Source of the DNA: Hyphomicrobiales bacterium
GTDB lineage: Bacteria > Pseudomonadota > Alphaproteobacteria > Rhizobiales > Rhizobiaceae
Assembly (NCBI GenBank): GCA_900472295.1
Contig: UCIA01000008.1
Span: 45,873 to 109,872, forward strand
Direction of reading: 5' to 3'
Length of the DNA stretch: 64,000 bases
This document shows positions 8,964 to 18,276 of the stretch, in pieces. A program made the translations under genes and the position numbers. Position 1 is the stretch's first letter, and each line of letters opens with the position of its first letter. The notes below the pieces were generated by a model. That model had not been told where the DNA came from. It ran no database searches and was given only the letters and a program-made list of their open reading frames with translations.

Positions 8964-10397
8964 TCATACGAAATCTTTCAGGCGAAACGCTTGGGTCATC
9001 GGCCGAAAGGCGGTTTCCAGGTCGGCCGCCGCCGAAAGCACGCGGGCATCGTCGCCGCGTGCGCCGATGATCTGGAACCCCATAGGCAGGCCGGCCGCGG
9101 TCATGCCGCAAGGAATGACGCAGGCCGGTTGCTGGCTGAGATTTATCGGGTAACTGAAGGCCGCCCATTGGGTCCAGCTGGACAGGCCGCTTCCGGCGGG
9201 CACTTCAAGTCCGATGTCGAAAGCCGGGACCGCTGTTGCCGGCGAAACGATGAAATCATAGGCGTCGAGCAGGCGGTCCATGGCGGCGCCGAATTCGCCG
9301 CGCTGGATCTGTGCGGCGACCAGCGTCTTGGCATCGAAAGCCGCCCCGGCCCGGGCGATCTCCAGGAAGCCCGGATCGATGCCCGTTCGTTCCTTCTGCG
9401 GGATCAGCGCAAGCCGTGCGGCGGCGCCGGCAAACCAGTGGCACTGGAAAAGCTCGAGGAGATCGCTGCCTGGAAGATGGATTGGCTCAACCGCCGCGCC
9501 GAACGCCTTGAAATGCGTCAGCGCGTCGGAAATCGCTGCAGCGATCTCGAAATCCAGCACGCCGGAAGGCGGTTTCGACCAGTAGCCGATCCGGGCGCCC
9601 TGCAAGGTGTCCTCGATCCGGCCAAGCGGCGCCAGGGTGCCGGCGCCCTGCAACCAGTCGGCGACATCGCGGCCGGACATGGCCTCCGCCATGACCGAAA
9701 GATCATTTGCGGTCCGGGCCATCGGTCCGACATGAGCGACGGTTCCGAACGCGCTCGACGGATAGGCCGGCACGCGACCGAAGGTCGGCTTCAGTCCTGC
9801 GATGCCGGTGAAGGCAGCCGGGATGCGGATCGAGCCGCCACCATCGGTGCCGAGGTGGAAGACGCCGGCGCCGGTGGCGGCCGCCACCGCCGCCCCGCCG
9901 GAAGAGCCGCCGGGCGTCTTCCTGACATTCCAGGGATTGCGAGTGATGCCGCAGAACGGGCTGTCGGTGATCGCCTTCCAGCCGAATTCGGGCGTTGTCG
10001 TCTGCCCGATGAAGACGGCGCCCGCCTTGCGCAGCAGCGAAACGGAAGGCGCATCCTTGTCGCAAGCGACAGAAATCGTGGTCGCGCTGCCGTAGCGCAC
10101 GCTCCAGCCCTCGACCCAGACGATGTCCTTGAGAGTTGTCGGGATTCCATCAGCCGCCGACAGAGGCTCGCCGGACCGCCATCGTTTTTCGGAGGCGCTG
10201 GCTGCCTCGATCGCGCCCTTGCGGTCGATCATGGTGAAGGCGTTGAACAGCGGATTGATTGTTTCGGCGCGGTCAACAGCCGCCATTGCCACCTCCACGG
10301 GCGACAGCGACCCGGCGCGGTAGGCGGCGGCCAGCGCCGCGGCGCTCAGGCGGCACAGTTCATCGGCGTCGGCAATGGGAGAGATCCCATTCGGCAT
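8964..10397 (-). CDS. Amidase (amidase signature family)
   Basis: The 477-residue enzyme carries the Ser-cisSer-Lys triad: Lys90 (PTTLKD), Ser165 (TPGGSSGGAA) and Ser189 (GTDGGGSIR), with the spacing known for amidase-signature enzymes. It hydrolyses a carboxamide to acid plus ammonia or amine in the cytoplasm. The ATG at 10397 has GTGAGGGG upstream. A GTG at 10415 would add six residues. It is the first gene of the importer operon and is transcribed divergently from a LysR regulator. Confidence 0.9.
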   Translation of the reverse strand: MPNGISPIADADELCRLSAAALAAAYRAGSLSPVEVAMAAVDRAETINPLFNAFTMIDRKGAIEAASASEKRWRSGEPLSAADGIPTTLKDIVWVEGWSVRYGSATTISVACDKDAPSVSLLRKAGAVFIGQTTTPEFGWKAITDSPFCGITRNPWNVRKTPGGSSGGAAVAAATGAGVFHLGTDGGGSIRIPAAFTGIAGLKPTFGRVPAYPSSAFGTVAHVGPMARTANDLSVMAEAMSGRDVADWLQGAGTLAPLGRIEDTLQGARIGYWSKPPSGVLDFEIAAAISDALTHFKAFGAAVEPIHLPGSDLLELFQCHWFAGAAARLALIPQKERTGIDPGFLEIARAGAAFDAKTLVAAQIQRGEFGAAMDRLLDAYDFIVSPATAVPAFDIGLEVPAGSGLSSWTQWAAFSYPINLSQQPACVIPCGMTAAGLPMGFQIIGARGDDARVLSAAADLETAFRPMTQAFRLKDFV

Positions 10398-10477
10398 GCA
10401 ATTCGAACCCCTCACTCCATGGCCACTCTTCCGGCAGCCTTGTCAGCGACGGCAGTCTCGCGGGTTTCTTTGTCTCC

Positions 10478-10491
10478 ATAAAATGTATTAT
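10478..10491. promoter_or_regulatory. Candidate LysR operator in the divergent amidase/LysR promoter region
   Basis: A dyad ATAA-N6-TTAT lies in an AT-rich patch of the 149-bp intergenic region between the divergent amidase and LysR genes. Position and symmetry fit a LysR-type recognition site, but the arms are short. Confidence 0.35.
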
Positions 10492-10546
10492 TGTGGGGAA
10501 CATTCGACATTAAATGCAACAAGGGATAGCGCAACAAGGGATAGCT

Positions 10547-11515
10547 ATGAACCTGACAATCCGGCAGTTGCGCTATGTCAGCGAAGTCGCTCGCCTCGGC
10601 AGTGTGCTAGCGGCTTCGAAGTCGCTCTACATCTCGCAGTCCTCCATTCTGGCGGCGATCACGCTGGCGGAAGCCGAGATGGGGGCGCGCATTTTCGATA
10701 GACGACCGGCGCGCGGTGTCCTCATCACGCCGGCCGGTCAACGCTTCGTCGCTGCAGCCCGCATCATGCTCGCGGCGGAAACGGAGTTCAATCGGTCGAT
10801 CGGCGATCTCAGCCGCCGCGTGCCGAAAGTGTTGCGCATCGGCTGTTTCGAGCCATTCGGCGCTCTGTTCATGCCGGAAATGCTGCGCAGCTATCTGGAT
10901 AGCGTCGGCTATGTAGAGATCGACCTGGTCGAGGCTGACCAGGTCCAGTTGCAGGAACGGCTTGTCGCCGGCCAGATCGATCTGGCCATTCTCTACGACA
11001 TCGGTCCGATCGGCATCGACAGCGTCACCCGCATCTGCAAGGTGCCCGCTCACGCCGTGCTCAATGCGGACGATCCGCTCGCCGGGCGCGATGGCATCTG
11101 GCTGGCGGAACTGGCTGAACGGCCGCTGGTCCTGCTCGACCTGCCGCACACGGCAACATATCTTCTGACCCTGTTCGACGTTCTGGCGAAACGGCCGGAG
11201 GTGCGCTTTCGCACGCGCTCTTACGAAACGGTGCGCTCGGCCGTCGCCTCCGGCTTCGGCATGGCTGTCCTCAACATGCGGCCGATCGGTCGCGCCACCG
11301 CCGATGGCGAGGAGATCGTTCGAAGACCGATCCTCGATGAACTGCCGCCACCGACGCTGATCGTCGCCGACATGTACGGTTCGGCAAAGCCACTCTTCGT
11401 GCGTGTCTTCATCGACATGTTCCATCGCTTTTTCAGCGCGGTAGGCCCGTCGGGCTTTTCGGTGACCACGCCGGAGCGCGAACCCTTTCTGCTGGTCGCC
11501 AGGGAGGATGGCTGA
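10547..11515 (+). CDS. LysR-family transcriptional regulator
   Basis: The 322-residue protein has an N-terminal winged helix (LTIRQLRYVSEVARLGSVLAASKSL and ISQSSILAAITLAEAEMGARIFDR) and a C-terminal LysR substrate-binding domain. It is divergent from the amidase/Liv/GMC operon and most likely regulates it in response to a substrate. The start at 10547 has AAGGGATAG in good position. An ATG at 10514 also lies in frame and its own stretch contains a duplicate of the same ribosome site, so two starts are possible. Confidence 0.9.
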   Translation: MNLTIRQLRYVSEVARLGSVLAASKSLYISQSSILAAITLAEAEMGARIFDRRPARGVLITPAGQRFVAAARIMLAAETEFNRSIGDLSRRVPKVLRIGCFEPFGALFMPEMLRSYLDSVGYVEIDLVEADQVQLQERLVAGQIDLAILYDIGPIGIDSVTRICKVPAHAVLNADDPLAGRDGIWLAELAERPLVLLDLPHTATYLLTLFDVLAKRPEVRFRTRSYETVRSAVASGFGMAVLNMRPIGRATADGEEIVRRPILDELPPPTLIVADMYGSAKPLFVRVFIDMFHRFFSAVGPSGFSVTTPEREPFLLVAREDG

Positions 11516-11718
11516 ACTGGGCGATTTGGCTGGCGCGATTGATAAGATGACGGACAAAGCCTCGCTGAATGCGCAGATATCGTCTGACGAGGACGAGAAC
11601 TTCGCGGTCGTGCCAACGGCCACATAAGTTTATTCGTTTTTGACCAATACGCGCGAGCGGATTCCTGTAATCTTCAGAAAAACACCGGGCTAACCGGGCC
11701 AACCAGAAAGGTCGGGGA
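11516..11718. other. Intergenic stretch between LysR and AraC genes
   Basis: This 203-bp stretch has no supported gene. It is AT-richer toward its end and ends with AGGTCGGGGA, a plausible ribosome site for the AraC gene. I see no convincing hairpin with a T run. Confidence 0.5.
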
Positions 11719-12699
11719 ATGAAATACGTCGTCGATACGATCGGCGGTCCCGCAGGCGGTGATGCCTGGCAAGCCGCTGTTACCGAAGCTTATTTTCCGC
11801 TCGACACCGAGTATCGCAACCGTCGCGAATTTTCAGGCACGCTGGAAACCTTCTCTCTCGGGCTCGTCAGCGTGTCCAAGATGCGCTGCGATGCCGTAAG
11901 CTATCGCCGCCATCGCCGCCACTTCCTCAACGAGCGTGACGCCAGCCTGCTCATCACCATCCCGGAGATGTCGGAGGTGAATTTCTCGCAAGGGTCGAGA
12001 ACCGTCAATTGCAGTCCGGGGGGCTTCCTCGTTGAGAGGGGAGATGCGCCTTACGAATTCTGGCACGGCAAGCCAAACGCGCTGTGGGTCCTGAAGGTGC
12101 CGTCATCGAGCGTTCGGGCACGGATCGGATCCGCCGAACGGCTCAGTGCACTCAGTTTCGATGCGACCCAAGGCGTCGCCGCGCTCTTCCTCGACACGGT
12201 GCGAACCACGATCGGCCATCTCGATGAGATCACTGAAGTCGCTCGTGAGATGATGGGCAGGCACATCCTGGAAATGCTGTGCCTGTCGATCGTGAGTGAC
12301 GACCGCGTGCTGGACAGCAGCATCTCGTCGATCCGGGCCGGCCATTTGCATCGCGCCGAACAGTATATTCGCGATAATTTGAAGAATTCCGGCCTCGGCC
12401 CGCAGGCCGTGGCTGATGCCTGTGGCATCTCGCTCCGTTACCTGCAGGTTCTGTTTCAGGACAGCAACCAGTCGATCAACGGCTTCATCCGCGACGCCCG
12501 GCTTGAACTTTGCGCCGAGGAGCTGATGTCGGTGACCAACATCAGCAGCGTTGCCGAGATCGCTTACCGCTGGGGCTTTGCCGACCAGTCTCAGTTCTGC
12601 AAGCACTACCGGACGCGGTTCGGCTGCGCACCGACGGATACCCGTCGCGAAGCAGCGAACCGGGCAGGCCGCAGCTCGACCTCGAGAGAGCGGCACTAG
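11719..12699 (+). CDS. AraC-family transcriptional regulator
   Basis: The 326-residue protein has an N-terminal AraC-binding-like domain (about 1-190) and a C-terminal pair of helix-turn-helix motifs (about 215-315). The latter includes VADACGISLRYLQVLFQD and IAYRWGFADQSQFCKHYRTRFG. It precedes the hydantoinase-like operon by 103 bp on the same strand and probably activates it when a pathway compound is present. No palindromic site is obvious just upstream. Confidence 0.9.
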   Translation: MKYVVDTIGGPAGGDAWQAAVTEAYFPLDTEYRNRREFSGTLETFSLGLVSVSKMRCDAVSYRRHRRHFLNERDASLLITIPEMSEVNFSQGSRTVNCSPGGFLVERGDAPYEFWHGKPNALWVLKVPSSSVRARIGSAERLSALSFDATQGVAALFLDTVRTTIGHLDEITEVAREMMGRHILEMLCLSIVSDDRVLDSSISSIRAGHLHRAEQYIRDNLKNSGLGPQAVADACGISLRYLQVLFQDSNQSINGFIRDARLELCAEELMSVTNISSVAEIAYRWGFADQSQFCKHYRTRFGCAPTDTRREAANRAGRSSTSRERH

Positions 12700-12802
12700 A
12701 CCCGACGAAATCCGGGCCAATTCCACCATTTGTCACGACGTCGCCCCGGCAGGGCCGGCGAAAGCCGAGCCTTGCCCGCAAAGACCCTGCGAAGGAAAAG
12801 TC

Positions 12803-14830
12803 ATGAGCCGTATAAGAGTTGCCGTCGATGTCGGAGGGACCTTCACCGACATCTGCATCATGGACGAAGATAGCGGCGCGATCCGCATCGAGAAGACCGC
12901 CTCCACGCCTGACGATCCCATGCGGGCCATCATGAATGGCGTGGAGCAGGGCCGCATCGATCTTTCGCAGGTGACGATGTTCTCTCATGGTACGACGGTC
13001 GCCACCAACGCGCTGATTACCCGCCGCCTGCCGCGCACCGCAATGGTCTGCACCGAGGGTTTCCGTGATGTTGTCGAGATCCGCCGCGCCAACAAGGAAG
13101 ACCTCTGGGACACCTACAAGGATGTCGCCAAGCCCTATATCCCGCGCCGCGACCGGCTGACAGTCCGCGAACGGGTCAGTGCCGAGGGCACGATCCTGGA
13201 AGCGCTGGACGAAGAGGCCGCGCACCGCGTCGCGGAAATTCTCGTGAAACGGCAGGTCAAGTCCATCGCCGTCTGCTTCATGAACTCCTATGTCAACGGC
13301 GCCAACGAGCGCCGCATGCGTGAGATCCTGAAGGAGGCAATGCCGGATCTGCCGGTCTCGATCTCCTCGGAGGTCATGCCGGAAATCTTCGAGCACGAGC
13401 GTTTTTCCACCACCATGGCGAACGCCGCCTGCGCCCCGGTTGTCGTCGACTACGTGTCGCGTCTCGGGGAAAAGCTTGCCGCGGCCGGATACAAGCGAGA
13501 TCTCCTGTTGCTGCACAGCGGTGGCGGGGTCATGACGCCCGCAAGCGTCAAGGATTTTTCAGCCCGGCTCGCGGGATCGGGCATCGCCGCCGGCGCGATC
13601 GCAAGCCGCTTCATCGGAAATCTCTGCGGCTTCCCGAACTCGATCGGCTTCGACATGGGCGGCACCAGCACCGACGTCTCGCTCGCATGGAACGGGGAGT
13701 CGCGCATCACAAAAGACTGGTACATCGAATTCGGATATCCGATCCGCTTCCCCTCCATCGAAGTGCTGACCATCGGCGCGGGCGGCGGGTCGTTGGCATG
13801 GCAGGACGAGGGCGGCAGCCTGCGCAACGGACCGCAATCCGCCGGCGCCTTTCCGGGTCCGGCCTGCTACAAGAATGGCAACCGCACCGCCACCAACACC
13901 GATGCCAATGTCGTGCTTGGCCGTCTTGGCACCAGCCTTGCGGGCGGCAAGATCACGCTCGACCCCGCCTTGGCCGCCCAGGCGGTGCAGGAGACGGTGG
14001 CGGCACCCTTCGGCATGGAACTCCACCAGGCGGCCGAGGCGATCATCGCCGTCGCCAACGCCAATATGGGCAATGCCGTCCGGCTTCTCTCCATCAGCCG
14101 AGGCTATGATCCACGCGACTTTGCACTCGTCGCTTTCGGCGGTGCAGGCGCATTGCACGGAGCGGCCGTGGCCAAGGAGCTTTCAATTCCAACCGTGATC
14201 GTGCCGCCCAATCCCGGCGTCACCTCCGCGCTCGGTTGCCTTCTCGTCGACGTGCAGCACGATTTCTCCGAAAGCTTTATGGCCGATGCTTCGACGGTCT
14301 CGCCTGCCGAGATGCAGACAGCCTTTGTTCTGATGGAAGAACAGGCCGTCGAGCGTCTGACCCATGAGGGCGTGGCGCAGGAAGACATGGCGCTGCAGCG
14401 TACGGTCGAGATGATGTACCAGGGCCAGTGGCGCTCGCTTGCGGTGTCGGCGCCGGCGCGGATCGAGAGCATCTGCTCACTGATCGAGGCGTTCCACAAC
14501 GAGCACGAACGCGAGTTCAACTACCGTCGCGAAGAGGCGCCGGTGTCGATCTTCCGCATCGCGGTCAAGGCGATCGGCATCGTCCCGAAAGCCGAGATAC
14601 CGCGGCACGAAGTCTCGCCGCATAAGCCAGAGCCGGTCGGCCGCCGCGGCGTCTGGTTCGACGGCGTATCTCATGACGCAGCCGTCTATGAACGCGACCA
14701 ACTGAGCGCCGGGGCTGCCTTCACTGGGCCCGCCATTGTCGAACAGTTCGATTCCACCACGGTGGTTCCGCCGGGAATGAGCGCGACCGTCGATGGCTTC
14801 CTGAACATTCTCATCGTGACGAAAGGCTGA
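12803..14830 (+). CDS. hyuA: Hydantoinase/oxoprolinase subunit A (HyuA-like)
   Basis: The 675-residue protein starts with VAVDVGGTFTDICIMDED, the actin/ASKHA-type ATP-binding signature of HyuA and oxoprolinase N-terminal domains, and repeats it in GFDMGGTSTDVSL. FGGAGALHG follows later. HyuA-type subunits use ATP to open lactam or cyclic imide rings (hydantoin, 5-oxoproline, caprolactam) or, in a sister branch, to carboxylate acetone. It forms a heteromer with the HyuB gene 3 bp downstream. ATG 12803 is preceded by GAAGGAAAAG. The open frame to 12551 reads out of frame through the AraC gene and is rejected. Confidence 0.9.
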   Translation: MSRIRVAVDVGGTFTDICIMDEDSGAIRIEKTASTPDDPMRAIMNGVEQGRIDLSQVTMFSHGTTVATNALITRRLPRTAMVCTEGFRDVVEIRRANKEDLWDTYKDVAKPYIPRRDRLTVRERVSAEGTILEALDEEAAHRVAEILVKRQVKSIAVCFMNSYVNGANERRMREILKEAMPDLPVSISSEVMPEIFEHERFSTTMANAACAPVVVDYVSRLGEKLAAAGYKRDLLLLHSGGGVMTPASVKDFSARLAGSGIAAGAIASRFIGNLCGFPNSIGFDMGGTSTDVSLAWNGESRITKDWYIEFGYPIRFPSIEVLTIGAGGGSLAWQDEGGSLRNGPQSAGAFPGPACYKNGNRTATNTDANVVLGRLGTSLAGGKITLDPALAAQAVQETVAAPFGMELHQAAEAIIAVANANMGNAVRLLSISRGYDPRDFALVAFGGAGALHGAAVAKELSIPTVIVPPNPGVTSALGCLLVDVQHDFSESFMADASTVSPAEMQTAFVLMEEQAVERLTHEGVAQEDMALQRTVEMMYQGQWRSLAVSAPARIESICSLIEAFHNEHEREFNYRREEAPVSIFRIAVKAIGIVPKAEIPRHEVSPHKPEPVGRRGVWFDGVSHDAAVYERDQLSAGAAFTGPAIVEQFDSTTVVPPGMSATVDGFLNILIVTKG

Positions 14831-14833
14831 GAC

Positions 14834-16801
14834 ATGGCAAAGCTGATTGAAACGAGCCCTGGCCTCGATCCGGTAACGTTCGAGGTGCTGAAGAACTCCT
14901 TCATCACCACCGTTGACCAGATGGCCGAACAGATGCTTCGCACCTGCTATTCCTTCGTCATCTACAACCGAGACTTTTCGAACGCCCTGCACGACGCCGA
15001 TGGCAACTCCGTCGCCCAGGGCAACTACGACATCGCGGTCCACGTCGGCACGCTGCACAACACGTGCAAGGAGGTGATCCGGGTCTTCGAGGGCGATATG
15101 GCGCCCGGCGACGTCTACGCAATCAACGATCCCTATGCCGGCGGTACGCATTTCAGCGATGTTCGGCTCGTCCGGCCGATCTTCGACGAAGACAAACTGA
15201 TCGGCTTCTCCCAGTCGAACGGCCACTGGTCGGATCTCGGCGGCTCCGTGCCTGGTTCCTTCGACGTCACCGCCCGCGACATGTTCCGCGAAGGCCTGCG
15301 GATCACGCCGCTGCGCCTTTTCCAGCGCGGCCGCTTCTGCTCCGACGTCGCCAACATGATCGCGGCCAATACGCGCGATCCGGCATCGATCATTGGCGAC
15401 ATCCATTCCCAGGCGCAGGCGACGCAGGCGGCCGAGCGCGAACTGTTGCGGCTGGTCAAGAAATACGGGCGCGGCCAGGTCATGCGCGGTATGGAGGAGG
15501 TCCAGGACTACGTCGAACGTGCCGTGCGAAAGCGCCTCGCGGACCTGCCGGACGGCACCTGGGAGACGGTTGACTACATCGATCGGGATCTCGGTGCCGG
15601 CGAAGGCATGATCCCGATCCGCATCAAGATGACGATCAAGGGCGACACGATCCACTACGATTTTACGGGAAGCCATTCGACCATTGCCTCGATGTACAAT
15701 TCCGCCCCGGGCGCGACCTTTTCGGCAGTGGTCGCCGGCATGAAGACCTTCTTCCCGGACCTTCCACTCAACAGCGGGTTTTACCGGATGATCGAGGTGA
15801 CCGCGCCGAAGAACAGCGTCGTCAGCGCGGAATGGCCGGTGGCGGTGACCGGGTTCCTGATGCCGTTCGAAAAGATCATGAACGCGATCTTCGAGATGTG
15901 GTCGAAGATCATGCCCGAACGCGCGATCGCCTGCGCCTTCAACCTCGAATATCTGCTGGCCGGGGGACGGGATGCGCGCAAACCAGAAAAGCCGATCTTC
16001 ATGTTCTACGAATGGCTGCCCGGCGGATGGGGCGGGCGCAACGGCAAGGATGGCGCCGATGTCACCACGGCCTGCTTCGGAACGGGGCTGATGTCGCAGC
16101 CGAACGAAGGCAACGAGCGGGTGAATCCGACCCGGACGATCGAGTTCCAGATCAAGCAGGATTCAGCCGGTCCCGGCAAATGGCGCGGCGGCGTCGGCGT
16201 GCAGAAGACCTCGTTGTTGCTGGAAGCCGAAAATGCCGTCATGTCCTACATTTGCGACCGCGAGCGCGCTGTCGTCTGGGGCGTCGAAGGAGGCCTGCCG
16301 TCGATGCCCCACGGCTTGACCATGAAGCGCGCCGGAGAAGAGACCGAGATCTGGCTCGGCTCCGTATTCTCCGATTACTCCGTCCACACAGGTGACCAGT
16401 TCGCTCGTCCGACGGCCGGCGGCGGCGGTTTCGGCGATCCACTGGAGCGCGAGCCACGCAAGGTGATGGAGGACGTGATCGACGACTACGTTTCCCTGGA
16501 GCGCGCCAAGACTGACTACGGCGTGGTGATCCGCGAAATCGACCGCGACCTGTGCCAGTACGAAATCGACGAGCCGGCAACCGAAGCCTGTCGTGCCGAT
16601 ATCCGGGCGAAACGGAAGGACTGGGCACGCATGGATCCTGAGGAGGTCGCGCGCAAATACCGCTCCGGCGAGATCGATACGCTCGATGCGGTTCGGCATT
16701 ATGCCGTGATCCTCGACTGGGAGACTGGCGAGCTCCTTCCCAAAACCACCGCCCAGTTCCGCGAGAGCTTCGAGAAACGGACCGTCGCTCACTGGGCCTG
16801 A
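14834..16801 (+). CDS. hyuB: Hydantoinase/oxoprolinase subunit B (HyuB-like)
   Basis: The 655-residue protein matches the hydantoinase B family throughout (DPVTFEVLKNSF at the start, INDPYAGGTHFSDV and NGHWSDLGG with conserved His/Asp, GGRNGKDGAD later). It partners HyuA in an ATP-dependent amidohydrolase. The family usually ends near the GGGGFGDPLERE segment at about 540. Here about 110 more residues follow, a tail common in the larger members. The gene starts 3 bp after hyuA. Confidence 0.9.
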   Translation: MAKLIETSPGLDPVTFEVLKNSFITTVDQMAEQMLRTCYSFVIYNRDFSNALHDADGNSVAQGNYDIAVHVGTLHNTCKEVIRVFEGDMAPGDVYAINDPYAGGTHFSDVRLVRPIFDEDKLIGFSQSNGHWSDLGGSVPGSFDVTARDMFREGLRITPLRLFQRGRFCSDVANMIAANTRDPASIIGDIHSQAQATQAAERELLRLVKKYGRGQVMRGMEEVQDYVERAVRKRLADLPDGTWETVDYIDRDLGAGEGMIPIRIKMTIKGDTIHYDFTGSHSTIASMYNSAPGATFSAVVAGMKTFFPDLPLNSGFYRMIEVTAPKNSVVSAEWPVAVTGFLMPFEKIMNAIFEMWSKIMPERAIACAFNLEYLLAGGRDARKPEKPIFMFYEWLPGGWGGRNGKDGADVTTACFGTGLMSQPNEGNERVNPTRTIEFQIKQDSAGPGKWRGGVGVQKTSLLLEAENAVMSYICDRERAVVWGVEGGLPSMPHGLTMKRAGEETEIWLGSVFSDYSVHTGDQFARPTAGGGGFGDPLEREPRKVMEDVIDDYVSLERAKTDYGVVIREIDRDLCQYEIDEPATEACRADIRAKRKDWARMDPEEVARKYRSGEIDTLDAVRHYAVILDWETGELLPKTTAQFRESFEKRTVAHWA

Positions 16802-16930
16802 GCGCTGGATGCCAGAGCTATCTGTTTTTTCGATACCATGTTCAAGGAATTACTATTTCACAGGAGCCTGAAGCTGGAGCAACAATGCTGCAGCGCCGCG
16901 AAAGTCGGCTGCTTCCGAGGGGTATGACAG

Positions 16931-17782
16931 ATGGCACCAGGCGTGGAACGATCGTTCACCGCGGCCAGCACACTTGAAGAGGCAATGGCCGCACGCCGGC
17001 AAGGTGCGGCGGTGCTGGCCGGCGGCACCTGTATGATGCGTGATCCACGGCGCGGGATCGACCTTCCCGAGGCGGTGGTCGCGCTCCACCGGATACCGGC
17101 CTTGTCCAAGGTCGAAATCGAACCGGATCATGTCGTGATCGGCGCAGCTGTTACCCACGTGGTGCTTGGCCGCGCGTTGCACGGGGCAGCGGGCTTCGAA
17201 GGTCTGGTTGCCGCGGCGCAGGGTGCGGCTAATCCCGGCATCCGAAGGGTGGCCACCGTGGGCGGCAACCTTTGTGCTTTCGACTTTGCCGCCGCCGATC
17301 TCTCCCCTGCGCTTCTCGTCTGTGAGGCGACGGTGGAGCTGGAGACCTTCAAAGGCCCAAAACTCCTCGGTATTTCGGATTTCCTCAAAGACCGGCATAC
17401 GCTGCTGACCGAAGCGATCGTGACGAGAATTCATCTGCGCCGCGACCTGATCGCAAGTGCTCATATCCGCCTGCCGCTTCGCAAAGCCGGCGACTACCCG
17501 GTCGCCATCGTCTCGCTTGCGGTGGACAAGGACAAACGATGTCGCATTGCCGTCGGCTCGGTGGAGCCGGTAGCGCGGCGCTGGACGGCGCTCGAACAGG
17601 CCATGGCGGCAGGCCCGCCTTCCGCGCTCGATCCGGAACGCGCCGCCGGGTTTGCACTGGAGCACAATGATTTTCAGGGCCGCGACGGCAGGGAAGCCGA
17701 GGGTTGGTACCGGCGCCAGGTTCTTCCGCCGCTGGTCAAGCGCGGTGTTGCCGCACTTCTCAAGACCGAGGGCCTGGCATGA
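16931..17782 (+). CDS. Molybdenum hydroxylase, FAD-binding medium subunit
   Basis: The 283-residue protein belongs to the CoxM/XdhB FAD family. It shows the two FAD pyrophosphate loops AGGTCMMRD (about 34-42) and ATVGGNLC (about 110-117). It should pass electrons from the iron-sulfur subunit to an acceptor. GAGGGG precedes the ATG, and its stop overlaps the next ATG as ATGA. The 128-bp gap to hyuB contains no evident terminator, so it may belong to the same transcript. Confidence 0.88.
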   Translation: MAPGVERSFTAASTLEEAMAARRQGAAVLAGGTCMMRDPRRGIDLPEAVVALHRIPALSKVEIEPDHVVIGAAVTHVVLGRALHGAAGFEGLVAAAQGAANPGIRRVATVGGNLCAFDFAAADLSPALLVCEATVELETFKGPKLLGISDFLKDRHTLLTEAIVTRIHLRRDLIASAHIRLPLRKAGDYPVAIVSLAVDKDKRCRIAVGSVEPVARRWTALEQAMAAGPPSALDPERAAGFALEHNDFQGRDGREAEGWYRRQVLPPLVKRGVAALLKTEGLA

Positions 17783-18276
17783 CCGTGACATTCCAGCTGA
17801 ATGGCGAGGACTGCCGCTTTCATGGCGATCCGATGACGCCGCTCGTCGACATCTTGCGGCAGGAACGATTCCTGACCGGAACCAAAGCCGTGTGCCGCGA
17901 AGGCTTTTGCGGCGCGTGCACGGTGCATGTCGACGACGAAGCGGTGCCGTCCTGCCTGAAGCCGGTTGGGCTCGTCGAGGGATGCGCGGTGACGACCATC
18001 GAGGGCTTGAGTTCCGGAAACCAGGCGCTGCACCCGCTCCAGGCCAATTTGGAGGCCGCCGACGCCGTGCAATGCGGCATGTGCTTTCCGGGAATGGTCA
18101 TGAGCCTTTCGGCGTTCGTGCGTGACAATCCGCATGCGAGCCGTCCTGAAATCAAGGCCGCGATGGTCGGCAACATCTGCCGCTGCACGGGATATGAGCG
18201 GATCGTCGACGCCGTGGCCGACTGCCTCGACCAGGCGCGCAAGGCCGGCCAGTTGGTGGGAGGCATCAATGTCTGA
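17779..18276 (+). CDS. Molybdenum hydroxylase, 2Fe-2S small subunit
   Basis: The 165-residue protein has all eight cluster cysteines. Cys39, 44, 47 and 59 form the plant-ferredoxin type cluster, and Cys99, 102, 134 and 136 the second cluster (CGMC and CRC). It connects the molybdenum site with FAD. It overlaps the FAD subunit gene by 4 bp and the large-subunit gene by 8 bp, so the three subunits are translationally coupled. Confidence 0.93.
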   Translation: MTVTFQLNGEDCRFHGDPMTPLVDILRQERFLTGTKAVCREGFCGACTVHVDDEAVPSCLKPVGLVEGCAVTTIEGLSSGNQALHPLQANLEAADAVQCGMCFPGMVMSLSAFVRDNPHASRPEIKAAMVGNICRCTGYERIVDAVADCLDQARKAGQLVGGINV

